A DNA stretch of 45,197 nucleotides from Planctomycetaceae bacterium. Lineage in GTDB: Bacteria > Planctomycetota > Planctomycetia > Planctomycetales > Planctomycetaceae. The stretch covers positions 1 to 45,197 of the forward strand of contig JAKFUG010000051.1 in NCBI GenBank assembly GCA_021732785.1. The letters are read 5' to 3'. Both the position numbers and the translations under genes were made by a program. Positions 22,342 to 30,880 of this stretch are shown in pieces. Position 1 is the stretch's first letter. Each line of letters opens with the position of its first letter. The notes under the pieces are model-generated. The model was not told where the DNA came from, did no database searches, and worked only from the letters and a program-made list of their open reading frames with translations.

Positions 22342-22470
22342 GCAGCCCCTGTTCCTCTTGGGGCGTTCCATTGAAAAGAAGCAACGCGGGAAAGCCGGTG
22401 GAACTTCCGGCCTTGTCGGGAGCTAACCTATCCCGCGTGCTGTCCAACATGCCTAAAGTAGGGCGAGACT

Positions 22471-23571
22471 TCAATCCCCACCGAGCCGCTTTGCCGCGGC
22501 CGTCGCCATCTTCTCGGCCGCTCGGCTGTAATGCTCAGTCATCATGGAATCGGAGTGCCCCAGCAGACGCTGGGCAGACTCCAAGCCCATTTCATCGGCC
22601 AGCAGCGTTCCGACCGTATGTCGCAACTGATGAGGCACCCACGGCGTGATCTCGGCGGCTTCGCAGACCGCTTTGATTTTGTTCGAGAACGTCGATCGCG
22701 TCGTGATGAAAAACCGGGCGTCGGGGTCGGCCTTGATGTGTCTCAGCAGAATTGCCTGGGCTTTGCGATTGAAGATGAGAATGCGGTCTTTCCCTTTGTG
22801 GCTCGTCTTGTGTTTCGCCAGTTCACAGCGCCACGTTTCGCCGGTTCGGTCCACATCCTTCACCCTCAGGCCGATCAATTCACCTGGGCGAGCCCCTGTC
22901 AGCAACATTAAATCGAGGATGTCTCGGTCGCGGGGTTTTAGGCGTTCACGAACGGCTTCGATGTTTGCAGGTGGGACCGAACGCCGGGCCTTGTAGTCGG
23001 GGGCTGCTGTCTCTCCCATTTTGAGCGGCAGGACCGAGTTCAGAGCATCGGCGACGGTCTGCGGGATGATTTCCCACGAGACGCCCCACCGGAAGATTGC
23101 CCGAACGCGCTTCACCTGTTTGTTGATGAAGTCCCGCGACCACGGTTTCCGGGGCGACGGCTTTCCATCAGAGTCGACGGCGTGAGGATCACCGGCCACC
23201 ATTGCATCGCGGACAATCCGCAGTTTGAGCGGTCCGAAATCGACGGCGTTGGTTTCACCAAACAACTGACGGAGAATCCGAATCGCACTTCGTTGGCAGT
23301 GCTTTTCGTCGCGGGAAAACCGTGGGAGTTCTTCCGTCGCGTACTTCAGCAGCAGGTCGACCAGTTTCAACCCGGCGGGGGACTGGTTCGCCTGTGCGGC
23401 TTCGAGCGTCTCGCCCTTGCAGAGCTTGGCGATCAACTCGCCGTAAGCTTCGCGGGCCTCGGGAGTGTCATACTTCCCAAGGTAGACCGGGCGGCGGTTG
23501 ACGAACATCACAGCCCGCCCGCTGGGCTTGTGAAGACAGAGTTTCGGTAGAGCCGAACGGCGTCGCGGCAT
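22471..23571 (-). CDS. Tyrosine integrase of element 2
   Basis: The 366-residue protein has an N-terminal region, a core-binding domain (about 68-180) and a catalytic domain with R228 (TGARPGE), K255 (KHKT), H314 and R317 (HQLRHT), H339 (LLGH) and Y348 (HYSRA). It lies 102 bases from the tRNA-Leu gene and reads away from it, as expected for the integrase that recognises this site. GGAG is seven bases upstream of ATG 23571, and an inverted repeat (23586-23605) overlaps its promoter region. Confidence 0.93.
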   Translation of the reverse strand: MPRRRSALPKLCLHKPSGRAVMFVNRRPVYLGKYDTPEAREAYGELIAKLCKGETLEAAQANQSPAGLKLVDLLLKYATEELPRFSRDEKHCQRSAIRILRQLFGETNAVDFGPLKLRIVRDAMVAGDPHAVDSDGKPSPRKPWSRDFINKQVKRVRAIFRWGVSWEIIPQTVADALNSVLPLKMGETAAPDYKARRSVPPANIEAVRERLKPRDRDILDLMLLTGARPGELIGLRVKDVDRTGETWRCELAKHKTSHKGKDRILIFNRKAQAILLRHIKADPDARFFITTRSTFSNKIKAVCEAAEITPWVPHQLRHTVGTLLADEMGLESAQRLLGHSDSMMTEHYSRAAEKMATAAAKRLGGD

Positions 23572-23585
23572 AGCAATTCTCCGAA

Positions 23586-23605
23586 TGTCAGTACGATTAC
23601 TGACA
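23586..23605. promoter_or_regulatory. Inverted repeat upstream of the element 2 integrase; likely operator or arm site
   Basis: TGTCAGTA-CGAT-TACTGACA is a perfect 8-4-8 inverted repeat 14 bases upstream of the integrase ATG. Its TGTCAGTACG is shared with 11102-11111 near the other att, so it may bind integrase or excisionase and also control integrase expression. Confidence 0.5.
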
Positions 23606-23672
23606 AACTTTTCGGAATTCTGCTGCGCCGCGGACCACCCGCGGGTAACGTAAGTCGTTTCAGCGTATCAAG

Positions 23673-23727
23673 ATGCCCAAGACAGGATTTGAACCTGCAC
23701 GAGTGTTACCTCACTAGGCCCTCAACC
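23673..23727. repeat. att site at the tRNA-Leu end of element 2
   Basis: This is the second copy of the 55-bp direct repeat at 10931-10985. It spans the tRNA from the anticodon region to the 3' end plus one base beyond. Confidence 0.92.
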
Positions 23728-23757
23728 TAGCGCGTCTGCCAGTTCCGCCACTTGGGC
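23674..23757 (-). tRNA. tRNA-Leu (anticodon GAG)
   Basis: The minus strand folds as an 84-nt tRNA: acceptor GCCCAAG/CTTGGGC, discriminator A, D arm GGCGGAACTGGCAGACGC, anticodon stem CTAGG/CCTAG with loop TTGAGGG (GAG), a long variable arm as in tRNA-Leu, and T arm with GGTTCAAATCC. No CCA is encoded. The element end restores the intact 3' half, so the gene remains functional after integration. Confidence 0.95.
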
Positions 23758-24043
23758 AGTGGGGGCGGGGATGGACCCGCCGATTCGAGTCACTATGGTA
23801 GCGAAGTTGTGGTACACGGCAAGTCTGGGCACCACGAAGTTTTACGCCGGTTGGGTCGAGAGTGGTGAAGTGTGCTGTTTATGCCGCGGAATCACGCAGA
23901 CGACGGGGCAACAAGAGAAGTCTTTTCCACAGAAGATTCCGCCGCGGTGTTTGCGACGGCGCGCTTACGCTGAGGTCAAGAGCGTTTCCCAGCGCGATCA
24001 ACCGCGGCCGGCCTGTCGCCATGCGTAATCGCGACTGAATGCT

Positions 24044-24167
24044 ATAGGAGTTACGCAGTTGCCCCATCAGACCCGTTTTTGACCGGAATATAGCCAGGCA
24101 TGGGCAGAGTGGGGTGTTTGTGAGCCAGCCCAAACCCCCGAAAAACGGGCAACTGCGTAACTCCTAT
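24044..24167. mobile_element. MITE-like 124-bp element with perfect 21-bp terminal inverted repeats
   Basis: ATAGGAGTTACGCAGTTGCC plus C at 24044-24064 is exactly inverted at 24147-24167. ATGCTAT flanks or overlaps both outer edges, compatible with a short target duplication. The interior has no coding capacity. The rest of the 23758-24186 gap shows no gene. Confidence 0.55.
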
Positions 24168-24186
24168 GCTATGATGAATCATCGGA

Positions 24187-25017
24187 TTATCTGTCACGAA
24201 ACGCATAACAATTGACAATCCCGGTTTCGCGAAGCTGGTCTTCTTGCTCGAAGATGCAGCGGAAACCTTCATTTTCCAACCGAGACGTGGTTTGGGCGAC
24301 CCGCTCACCGTCGGTGTCATGAATCTCCATCACGATCTGGAAGATCTTCGGCCAGTCGTCCTTCGCGATGCCGGCCAGGACTTCGAGTTCGCTTCCTTCG
24401 GCGTCGATCTTCAGCAGTGAAATCGCGTCGATGGCCGTCTCTTGCAGGATCTCCGAGAGGGATCGCATCTGGCAAACGAACTGTTCCTTCTTGCCGAGCG
24501 CACCGTTGACCAAGACCTCCAGCAGCCGTCTGTCGGGATCGTCCTGCCCCGGATATCTCTGGCGCCATTGGTGGAGAATCCCGGTTCGGATCGTTTGCAC
24601 GTTCCAGTCCTCGTTTGTCTGAACGCCGCTGATGATGGTATAGCCGGGGTAATAAGTGAAAAGTTCCTGTTTGGCCGTGGATGAAATCCCGCAGGGGTAA
24701 ACGGTCACGGCATCGGCATATTTGGCGGTATTCGCGCGCAGGATCTTCACGATTTCCGGCGACGGCTCGAATGCCAGCACCTTGATTCCTCGGAAATGCT
24801 CCTGCACGAAGATCGTGAAGAGGCCGATGTTGGCTCCCACGTCGAAAACGCAATCGCCTTCCTGGAGTCGAATACCATGTCGCAGGTAGACACGCTCTTG
24901 GAAGATTTCGCGGTATACGAACTCGGTCTCCGCCTTATTGACATGCGCGATGCTCAAGCCGCACGGCGTCAAAAACAGATTGGCTGGGGAGCTCGTTCCG
25001 GTCGAATTGTCTGCCAT
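24187..25017 (-). CDS. FkbM family SAM-dependent methyltransferase
   Basis: The 276-residue protein has the SAM-binding motif VFDVGANIGLFTIF (57-70), an acidic motif II (VLAFEPSPE) and the FkbM signature LLKIDAEGSELEVLAGI. FkbM enzymes O-methylate hydroxyl groups of secondary metabolites or glycans. It is the last of five minus-strand genes in the cluster, 50 bases after the ligase gene. Within this context it would methylate the final product; substrate unknown. Confidence 0.85.
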   Translation of the reverse strand: MADNSTGTSSPANLFLTPCGLSIAHVNKAETEFVYREIFQERVYLRHGIRLQEGDCVFDVGANIGLFTIFVQEHFRGIKVLAFEPSPEIVKILRANTAKYADAVTVYPCGISSTAKQELFTYYPGYTIISGVQTNEDWNVQTIRTGILHQWRQRYPGQDDPDRRLLEVLVNGALGKKEQFVCQMRSLSEILQETAIDAISLLKIDAEGSELEVLAGIAKDDWPKIFQIVMEIHDTDGERVAQTTSRLENEGFRCIFEQEDQLRETGIVNCYAFRDR

Positions 25018-25067
25018 GGCGATGCTGTCCTTACGGTTCCAAAGACCGATGGTCGATGCCGTTGAGA

Positions 25068-25994
25068 TTAAAGTGCCAAAACGTTCTTTACCTCGTTGGG
25101 CCAGTGATTGGGATCGAAGCCGTGTTTGAAGAGGAGCGCGAGTGTCGTCCGCTCCAGTCCGAAACCGATGCAGGACGTGTGTGCGATATGGCCCTCTACC
25201 GTGTGAATCCCAAAGCTTTCACCGAAATGATCGAGATGGCAATTGCAGGATGCAATCGCCGTGGGGACTTGTGCAGAAGCAACCATCGTCACCAATTCAT
25301 ACTTCAGCACTTGCTCGGTTTGCGCCGCGGCCATGATTCGCCCCGATCTCCCGAAGAAGGGGTCATTGGCCACCACCACGCGGACATCCAATCCGAGCGC
25401 ACGATAGATGTCCTGCCCGAGGGCTAACCATTGATCCCGATGATTCAGAGCCTGCTCGGCGGATCCCAACCGGACGAACTCGCGCTGGCGAAAAAACTGC
25501 ATCCGCGCGGGATCGGCGGAGGGCTCGTGGCGAAAAACAAACGATCGCAAATCAACCAGCAACCCGTTCGCGGGAAGTGTCCCGGTCACCGTCGGATACA
25601 GCGGATAACAGGCGGCCGGGGTGAGCATAAGCTGGCTGGGAGACAGTGCCGTTGTCCATTCCTCACCGGCGTCACGCTGTCGCAGGAGCCGCGTGTGTTC
25701 GCGCTCATTTCCCATAAAACTGTGAACGGATCCGAGAAGATCGGGAAAGTTTTCAATGTGAGTCGTCCGCAAATAATCGGCGCGATTGATCGCCGGTGGA
25801 AAACGCATCACTTTCGGCTGCAGCGCGCGGCTGTGCCGCGTGATGAGGCCCTCAAACGCTTCGACGATTCCTTCGAAGACACCGCTCAAGCCGTATAAAC
25901 CCGGCACGCCGAGTCGAATCAACAGCCCGGCATCCGCGAGTCGGGCTTGCGCGAGTTGATAGTCCGCATTCAAATTGTCTTGGGGCGTACACAT
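25068..25994 (-). CDS. Amino acid:[carrier protein] ligase, seryl-tRNA synthetase-like
   Basis: The 308-residue protein is a class II aminoacyl-tRNA synthetase catalytic core without a tRNA-binding domain. Motif 2 is RSFVFRHEPSADPARMQFFR with QREFVRLG, and motif 3 is HTSCIGFGLERTTLALL. C129, E172 and C275 match the zinc ligand set known for amino acid:[carrier protein] ligases (for example Bradyrhizobium Bll0957) and archaeal-type SerRS. Such enzymes adenylate a small amino acid (Gly or Ala in known cases) and transfer it to the phosphopantetheine of a carrier protein. Carrier protein genes are present in the same cluster. Amino acid specificity cannot be read here. Confidence 0.85.
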   Translation of the reverse strand: MCTPQDNLNADYQLAQARLADAGLLIRLGVPGLYGLSGVFEGIVEAFEGLITRHSRALQPKVMRFPPAINRADYLRTTHIENFPDLLGSVHSFMGNEREHTRLLRQRDAGEEWTTALSPSQLMLTPAACYPLYPTVTGTLPANGLLVDLRSFVFRHEPSADPARMQFFRQREFVRLGSAEQALNHRDQWLALGQDIYRALGLDVRVVVANDPFFGRSGRIMAAAQTEQVLKYELVTMVASAQVPTAIASCNCHLDHFGESFGIHTVEGHIAHTSCIGFGLERTTLALLFKHGFDPNHWPNEVKNVLAL

Positions 25995-26017
25995 CGCTTT
26001 TCTTTCTCAGAAACCTG

Positions 26018-27370
26018 TCACAGAGCAGCCGAAGAGCCGGAAAGCAGATCGTGGAGCGTGTCGTCGATGAAACTTTGAACCCTGTCGTCATCAATCGCGC
26101 CGGGGAGCGAGGCCACGGAGAAGCACATTTGTCCGCGATATTCGTAGCCCAGAATGCTGATGCCGTGGATGGGCCAAGGCTCGATGTGGACCGAGATGTC
26201 GCGCACGCGCAGACCGCAAAGGGATTCGATCTTCGTCAATTCGTTGAGATATCCGTACCAGAACATGCGCCGGTGCTGAATCTGTGTGCGCAAGCCCCAG
26301 CGAGCGCGCCAGTTCTCGCGGTAGTTCGTCATCAATTCCGCACCCAGGCGATCTACGCCCCGCTTGATCTGTTCACGCAATTGACGCACCAGCAGCGTCA
26401 TCAACCCGGCGCGATTTTCCAGGTCTTCGGGAGCCACAATCATGGGCAAGACACTGAGACTGTTCTCGAAAATCGGGCCTTTGGAACCCCGCGGTCGGAG
26501 ATCGAGACCGAAGATGGTGATCAATGATCGTTGTCGTTTTCCACAATCGGGAGCACGATGTTTCCATGCGGCCCGCAACACGCTGGCGAACAGGGAGATC
26601 GAGGCACTGGGCAATCCCGCCGCGCGTGACCACATCGATCGCCAGGCGGCCGTTTCTTCGATCGACAACTTTCGGCAATGTGTCCGGGCCACCCCCCAAT
26701 CCACGCCGGACCGACAACGACGATCATTCTGCGGCGAAGTGAGCCGCACGGCACTGCTCCCACCATGCTTGCGATAGTTCCGCCAGACAGATTGGATGAT
26801 GCGCCAGCGATCGCGCAACGTGGTGCGGGGCAGCGGGATGGGAGCGGGGTCGTTCATCCAGGGCACCGGACGGTCTTCGCCAGCCTCGTCGAGACGATAA
26901 AGTTCGTCAACGATCAGCCCGAACGCCATGGCACCCGAGACGACGTGATCGTGTTGCACCACCAGCACGTCGCGACCGTTGGCGAGTTGCAGCAAATGAA
27001 AGCTAACAGGATCCTGCTGCGCGAAATCGACCGTACTGCGCAGCAGCCGACCGATGAATTCCTGACGATGCTCGTCGCAGGGTTCAGCAATCGGGACCAC
27101 GGCGAGCGGGCAGACAGCATCGGGACGAAAGACCCACGCCGGGCCACCTCGCTGGTCGACCAGCCGCGACGTCAGCACGGGATGCACGCGTCCCATGCGA
27201 GCGACCAGCTCCCGCACACGTGTCACATCGGCACGGCCTTCGAGTTCAATCTGCAGAACATGACCAAAACTGCCCCAATGATTCTTCCGCGCCACCCGTG
27301 TGTAGGTCAGCATGGTCCGATCAGAACCGCTCAATACCTGCTGCAGGGGCGGCGGGGAGGGCATAGACAT
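26018..27370 (-). CDS. Condensation-domain-like acyltransferase with altered HxxxD motif
   Basis: The 450-residue stand-alone protein resembles NRPS condensation and wax-ester-synthase-type acyltransferases in size and in the central VLVVQHDHVVSGAMAFGLIV segment. The active-site pattern HHxxxDG appears as D141-H142-V-V-S-G146, so the catalytic His is kept but the motif Asp is Gly. ATG 27370 is preferred over a TTG at 27388. It is between the ligase (23-base gap) and carrier protein genes. It may form an amide or ester with the carrier-bound acyl group, or be a structural partner of the second copy at 30881-32200. Confidence 0.65.
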   Translation of the reverse strand: MSMPSPPPLQQVLSGSDRTMLTYTRVARKNHWGSFGHVLQIELEGRADVTRVRELVARMGRVHPVLTSRLVDQRGGPAWVFRPDAVCPLAVVPIAEPCDEHRQEFIGRLLRSTVDFAQQDPVSFHLLQLANGRDVLVVQHDHVVSGAMAFGLIVDELYRLDEAGEDRPVPWMNDPAPIPLPRTTLRDRWRIIQSVWRNYRKHGGSSAVRLTSPQNDRRCRSGVDWGVARTHCRKLSIEETAAWRSMWSRAAGLPSASISLFASVLRAAWKHRAPDCGKRQRSLITIFGLDLRPRGSKGPIFENSLSVLPMIVAPEDLENRAGLMTLLVRQLREQIKRGVDRLGAELMTNYRENWRARWGLRTQIQHRRMFWYGYLNELTKIESLCGLRVRDISVHIEPWPIHGISILGYEYRGQMCFSVASLPGAIDDDRVQSFIDDTLHDLLSGSSAAL

Positions 27371-27456
27371 GAAATACTCGATTCCCAAAGTTCATCCGCA
27401 CCGCTGCGGCGCTTTCATCGCCTCGAATCAAGAACTCGTTGACACCTCGAATGCCG

Positions 27457-27708
27457 TTATGCGCCGCCTTGTTTGCCGCGGGCGACGGCGAGCAATCGCC
27501 GGATGGTGGCAAGGTTTTGCGGAACGAGTTCAAAGTCATCCAGCATGACGTCGAATACATCTTCCAGTACCGCCACAATGCGGACCATGTCGACCGAATC
27601 GAGGAGATGAAACAGTTCGGTATCGTCGTTCAATTGTTTGGCGGCCTCGGTGGGCAACCGCGAGGCGATGTACTCACGGAGGTCCGCTTCCGGTTGTTTG
27701 GAAGGCAT
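27457..27708 (-). CDS. Acyl/aminoacyl carrier protein
   Basis: The 83-residue acidic helical protein has the phosphopantetheine site LLDSVDMV (Ser38 from ATG 27708). An ATG at 27735 would add nine residues but has no ribosome site, whereas AGGA precedes 27708. It is located between the flavoprotein and condensation-like genes and is the best candidate acceptor of the amino acid:[carrier protein] ligase. Confidence 0.85.
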   Translation of the reverse strand: MPSKQPEADLREYIASRLPTEAAKQLNDDTELFHLLDSVDMVRIVAVLEDVFDVMLDDFELVPQNLATIRRLLAVARGKQGGA

Positions 27709-27780
27709 CTCGCAGATCCTGCTGTTTATCGACATTCAAAGGGTTAAAGTGTCCGGCGGTCATCACGTCGCCGCCAGTGG

Positions 27781-29013
27781 CTACCAATACGATTGTGTGG
27801 GATCGGCAATATCCACGCCGAGAACTGCGCGGCCGACGTAGGTCAGGCAATCGTCGCTCCGGGCCGGCATCAAGCCGCCGCATCGGGCATCGCGGTAATA
27901 GCGTTCCAGGGGAAATCGTTTGGAGATTGAAGCCCCGCCGCAGAGGCGAATCGCTTCCGAAGCCAGCCACGGGCCAATCTCGCCGACCATGTATTTGGCG
28001 CGATGAATCGCCGCGTAGGTCTCGAGCGCACTTCGCGCCCGAACGACGCGCTCCGCAGCGTCGTGAACAACCGAGCGAGTTGCTTCCAGTTGGACGGACA
28101 ATTCGCCGATGCGGTGTTGCACGAGCGGGTCATTGACGAATTTTCCACCCGCCTTTCCCTGAAGGAACTGCACCGTGAACTCCAGCGCCGCCGCGGCGAT
28201 TCCTAGATAGACCCCGTTGTAAGCTCCGACGAGCCAATGAGGTTCCCGCGTCAACTTGTAGAGGGCAACGCCTTCCAGCAGGAACAAGCGATCGTGCGGC
28301 ACGAAGCATTGATCCAGAATCAGCGTGTTCGAGCAGGTCGCCCGCATGCCCAGGGTGTCCCACACTTCTTTGATCGTCACCTGGGGATGATCGCGATCCA
28401 CAATGAAGTATGACACTCCCGGAACATCACCCACCATTTGTTCCGAACGGGCGGCGACCACGTAGTAATCCGCATGTCCCGCCATCGAGACGAACGACTT
28501 CAGGCCGTTGATGACGTAGCCATCCTTTGTGCGTTCGTAAGTCGTCTTCAATTGACGCAAGCGGAAACCGGCTTCCGGTTCTGAACTCGCCGAAGCAAAG
28601 ACGCGACCGTCGAGCGCCTCGTGATACACCCAGTCGCGTCGTTCGAGCATCGATTGGGCACGGCGGCCGGGAACTCCTTCCAGTTCGAACTCGGCGAGCG
28701 CTCCGACCACCACCGAATGCATGTTGAAGGCCAGCGCCGTCGAGGCATTTCCTTTGGCGAGAATCTCGGCTGCCCGGGTGTAAGTTGCATAGTTTGCCCC
28801 CCAGCCACCGCAGGCTTCGGGAACCATGAGCCCCATCATTCCGCTGGCTTTGAGGTCGGCAAAATCCTGTGTGGGAAATGTTCCCTCGCGATCGTGTTCC
28901 GTCGCCCGTTCGGCAAAGCCCGCGGCTAGTTTTTGGCACAGCGCGAATAGCTCCGGCCGCGGCACGGGAACACCGTCAGCACGGACATCGGCGGTCGCAC
29001 GATCGGAAGGCAC
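27781..29013 (-). CDS. Acyl-CoA/acyl-ACP dehydrogenase-like flavoprotein
   Basis: The 410-residue protein has the acyl-CoA dehydrogenase plan: helical N-terminal domain, FAD-binding middle (GLKSFVSMAGHADYYVV), and C-terminal helical domain ending RDARCGGLMPARSDDC. At the usual catalytic Glu position (the YEGT-type motif of medium-chain enzymes) the sequence reads MPARS, so that Glu is absent. In clusters with aminoacyl carrier protein ligases, dehydrogenases of this type are thought to act on carrier-bound aminoacyl groups, comparable to prolyl-S-carrier protein oxidases. It heads the minus-strand operon. Confidence 0.8.
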   Translation of the reverse strand: MPSDRATADVRADGVPVPRPELFALCQKLAAGFAERATEHDREGTFPTQDFADLKASGMMGLMVPEACGGWGANYATYTRAAEILAKGNASTALAFNMHSVVVGALAEFELEGVPGRRAQSMLERRDWVYHEALDGRVFASASSEPEAGFRLRQLKTTYERTKDGYVINGLKSFVSMAGHADYYVVAARSEQMVGDVPGVSYFIVDRDHPQVTIKEVWDTLGMRATCSNTLILDQCFVPHDRLFLLEGVALYKLTREPHWLVGAYNGVYLGIAAAALEFTVQFLQGKAGGKFVNDPLVQHRIGELSVQLEATRSVVHDAAERVVRARSALETYAAIHRAKYMVGEIGPWLASEAIRLCGGASISKRFPLERYYRDARCGGLMPARSDDCLTYVGRAVLGVDIADPTQSYW

Positions 29014-29586
29014 AGAAGGAGACCTCAGTTTGCATTTGGTGAGAATGCATCGTTCGTATTCTTGTCATGCCGAAATGGGCGATCGGTGCGAACAAAATCC
29101 GATTGAAACTCAGGCGAAAAATCACGATATCAGCCGGTGGAATGGGAGTCCACTACCGAATCAAGCCGAGCTGGCTGATTCTCGATATCTTCCAATGAAT
29201 CGGTTCCACTGCTATGAAGTTACGAGCGCAGCCCAAGAGTGACGAGCGTAGAAATACTGTCGGGAACTAGAGTAATCACCCGGCATCGTGTGACGTGTGC
29301 CAATGAATGAATCACGAGCATGAACAAGACCGATAACTTTTCTGAAAGAAACGAGCCGGGAAGCCTGTTCAAGAATCGCGTAAAGGCCCGCTCGTAGCCA
29401 TGTCCAGGACGGACTCCTAGACGGAGGGGGAGTCTCCTCGCTACGTTGGTTGCTTGTTCGTTTTTGCTTCGATGTTTCTCGTCCGTCATCAGCGATGGAG
29501 TGCTCTCCGGTGGAGCGGTATGAAAATGAACCGTTCCATATTCATCCGATTGACTCGGAAACTTTTGGTTTCGATAGGAGTTGGAA
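29014..29586. promoter_or_regulatory. Divergent promoter region of the biosynthetic cluster
   Basis: The 573-base gap separates the minus-strand operon (flavoprotein start 29013) from the plus-strand operon (carrier protein start 29587). No gene is convincing. A GACTCC/GGAGTC inverted pair near 29412-29434 is the only clear structure. No confident -35/-10 was identified. Confidence 0.5.
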
Positions 29587-29829
29587 ATGAAATTTACGGT
29601 CGATCAAGTCCTCGATCGCATGGCGGAGGTCCTGCTGGTGGACCGGTCCACAATTTCGGCGACGACTGCCGCTGCAGACCTCCGTGAGTGGGATTCCGTG
29701 ACCGTGATTGAACTCGTCTTCATGCTTCGACGAGATTTTGAAATCACGCTACCGCCCTCTCAGACGTCCACTTTGAACTCGGTGGAGGCTGTGCTTTCGA
29801 TCATTCGTGACGCCGGAAAACTGGCATGA
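29587..29829 (+). CDS. Acyl carrier protein
   Basis: The 80-residue acidic helical protein has the phosphopantetheine site EWDSVTVIEL (Ser37). AGGAG lies six bases before ATG 29587; an in-frame TTG at 29581 is less likely. It overlaps the KAS III gene by ATGA, so the two products are probably used together. Confidence 0.88.
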   Translation: MKFTVDQVLDRMAEVLLVDRSTISATTAAADLREWDSVTVIELVFMLRRDFEITLPPSQTSTLNSVEAVLSIIRDAGKLA

Positions 29830-30815
29830 GCGCTTATCTGCATTCGATTGCCTCGGAAGTGGCCGCTCAGATTCAAACCAACGAAGAGCTCGTTGCCGGT
29901 GTCGAGGGTTGGACCGCAGATCGGGTGGGCAAAACCACGGGCGTGATCGAACGGCGCATCGCAGCGGCCGATGAGACCGCTGGGGATTTGTGCTTTCGCG
30001 CCGCCGAGAAACTGTTTGCGAGCAGCGCCATCGACCGGGCCACGATCGATGCGCTGATCGTTTGCACGCAATCTCCCGATTATTTCCTGCCGTCCACGGC
30101 GTGTGTCCTGCAAGACCGTCTGCGGCTTCCGCAAACCGTCGCGGCGTTCGATGTTTCACTGGGATGCTCCGGTTATACCCACGGATTGTGGCTGGCGCGA
30201 TCGCTGGTGCTCTCCGATTCCGCGAAGAACGTCCTGCTGCTCGCGGGGGACACGCTTTCCAAGTCGTGCCATCCCCAGAATCTCGCCGTGGCGAGCTTGT
30301 TTGGCGACGGGGCCACCGCCAGTTTGATCACGAACAGTGCCGAGAATGCCTGGGCGGAAATTGGTCCGAGCGCTCTCGGGACCGATGGCCGCGGGGCACA
30401 GAACCTGATCATTAAAGCCGGGGCGAGTCGGCTGCCCACTTCCGAGACACCGGCAGATCATTACCTGCACATGAACGGGGGGGAAATCGCCAGCTTTGCG
30501 GTTTCGACGGTGGACGTAGTGATCAACAGGCTGCTCGACAAAGTGGGATTAAAATGGCATGACATCGATGGCTTTGTGTTTCATCACGCCAGCCCGGCGT
30601 TTGTGAAACGGTTGATTTCGGTCTACCGGCTTCCACCGGAAAAAGTCCCGGTGGGGCTGACAAACATCGGCAACACTTGTAGCGCGACCATTCCCATGGT
30701 GCTGGAAGAATGCGCGAAAGCCGACCGCTTTCAACCCGGGCAAAAGCTGGTGCTTGTCGGCTTCGGCGTCGGGTATTCCTGGTCGGCGACATTGCTCGAA
30801 TGGAAACACGGTTGA
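29826..30815 (+). CDS. Beta-ketoacyl-ACP synthase III-like enzyme
   Basis: The 329-residue thiolase-fold protein has the KAS III triad: Cys114 in SLGCSGYTHG, His253 in FHHASPAF (HQAN-type position) and Asn283 in GNTCSATIP. Glycine-rich GDGATASLI and the C-terminal VGFGVGYSWSA are typical. FabH enzymes condense an acyl-CoA with malonyl-ACP; cluster-specific relatives also form esters or amides or transfer acyl groups. Overlap with the ACP gene suggests it loads or extends that carrier protein. A housekeeping FabH is less likely given the context. Confidence 0.85.
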   Translation: MSAYLHSIASEVAAQIQTNEELVAGVEGWTADRVGKTTGVIERRIAAADETAGDLCFRAAEKLFASSAIDRATIDALIVCTQSPDYFLPSTACVLQDRLRLPQTVAAFDVSLGCSGYTHGLWLARSLVLSDSAKNVLLLAGDTLSKSCHPQNLAVASLFGDGATASLITNSAENAWAEIGPSALGTDGRGAQNLIIKAGASRLPTSETPADHYLHMNGGEIASFAVSTVDVVINRLLDKVGLKWHDIDGFVFHHASPAFVKRLISVYRLPPEKVPVGLTNIGNTCSATIPMVLEECAKADRFQPGQKLVLVGFGVGYSWSATLLEWKHG

Positions 30816-30880
30816 GCTGAGTTCCCTGTCTCCGCCACAAAACAGGCGATTCCATCGACCGATCGTGAAACGGAAGTGCG

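Larger units (their letters stand above)
10986..23672. mobile_element. Element 2: complete integrated satellite-like element at tRNA-Leu
   Basis: The 12.7-kb segment lies between the two perfect 55-bp att copies and has its integrase next to the tRNA end. It holds a prohead protease/scaffold block, HNH/zinc-finger operon, RHH regulator, four-gene ImmA/deoxyribosyltransferase-like cassette, embedded-origin initiator and DUF1580. No terminase, portal, major capsid, tail or lysis gene is recognised. That content fits a phage satellite which depends on a helper for particles. Confidence 0.85.

Noticed and set aside
1-23757. A complete tailed prophage
   Set aside because: No terminase, portal, major capsid, tail, tape-measure or lysis genes were recognised in either element; only a protease/scaffold block is phage-structural.
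24317-24853. Second minus-strand frame inside the FkbM gene
   Set aside because: It overlaps the methyltransferase frame in another phase, and the SAM motif belongs to the longer frame.
26678-27442. Plus-strand frame of 254 codons opposite the condensation-like gene
   Set aside because: The minus-strand frame is longer, continuous and fits the operon; this one is a shadow.
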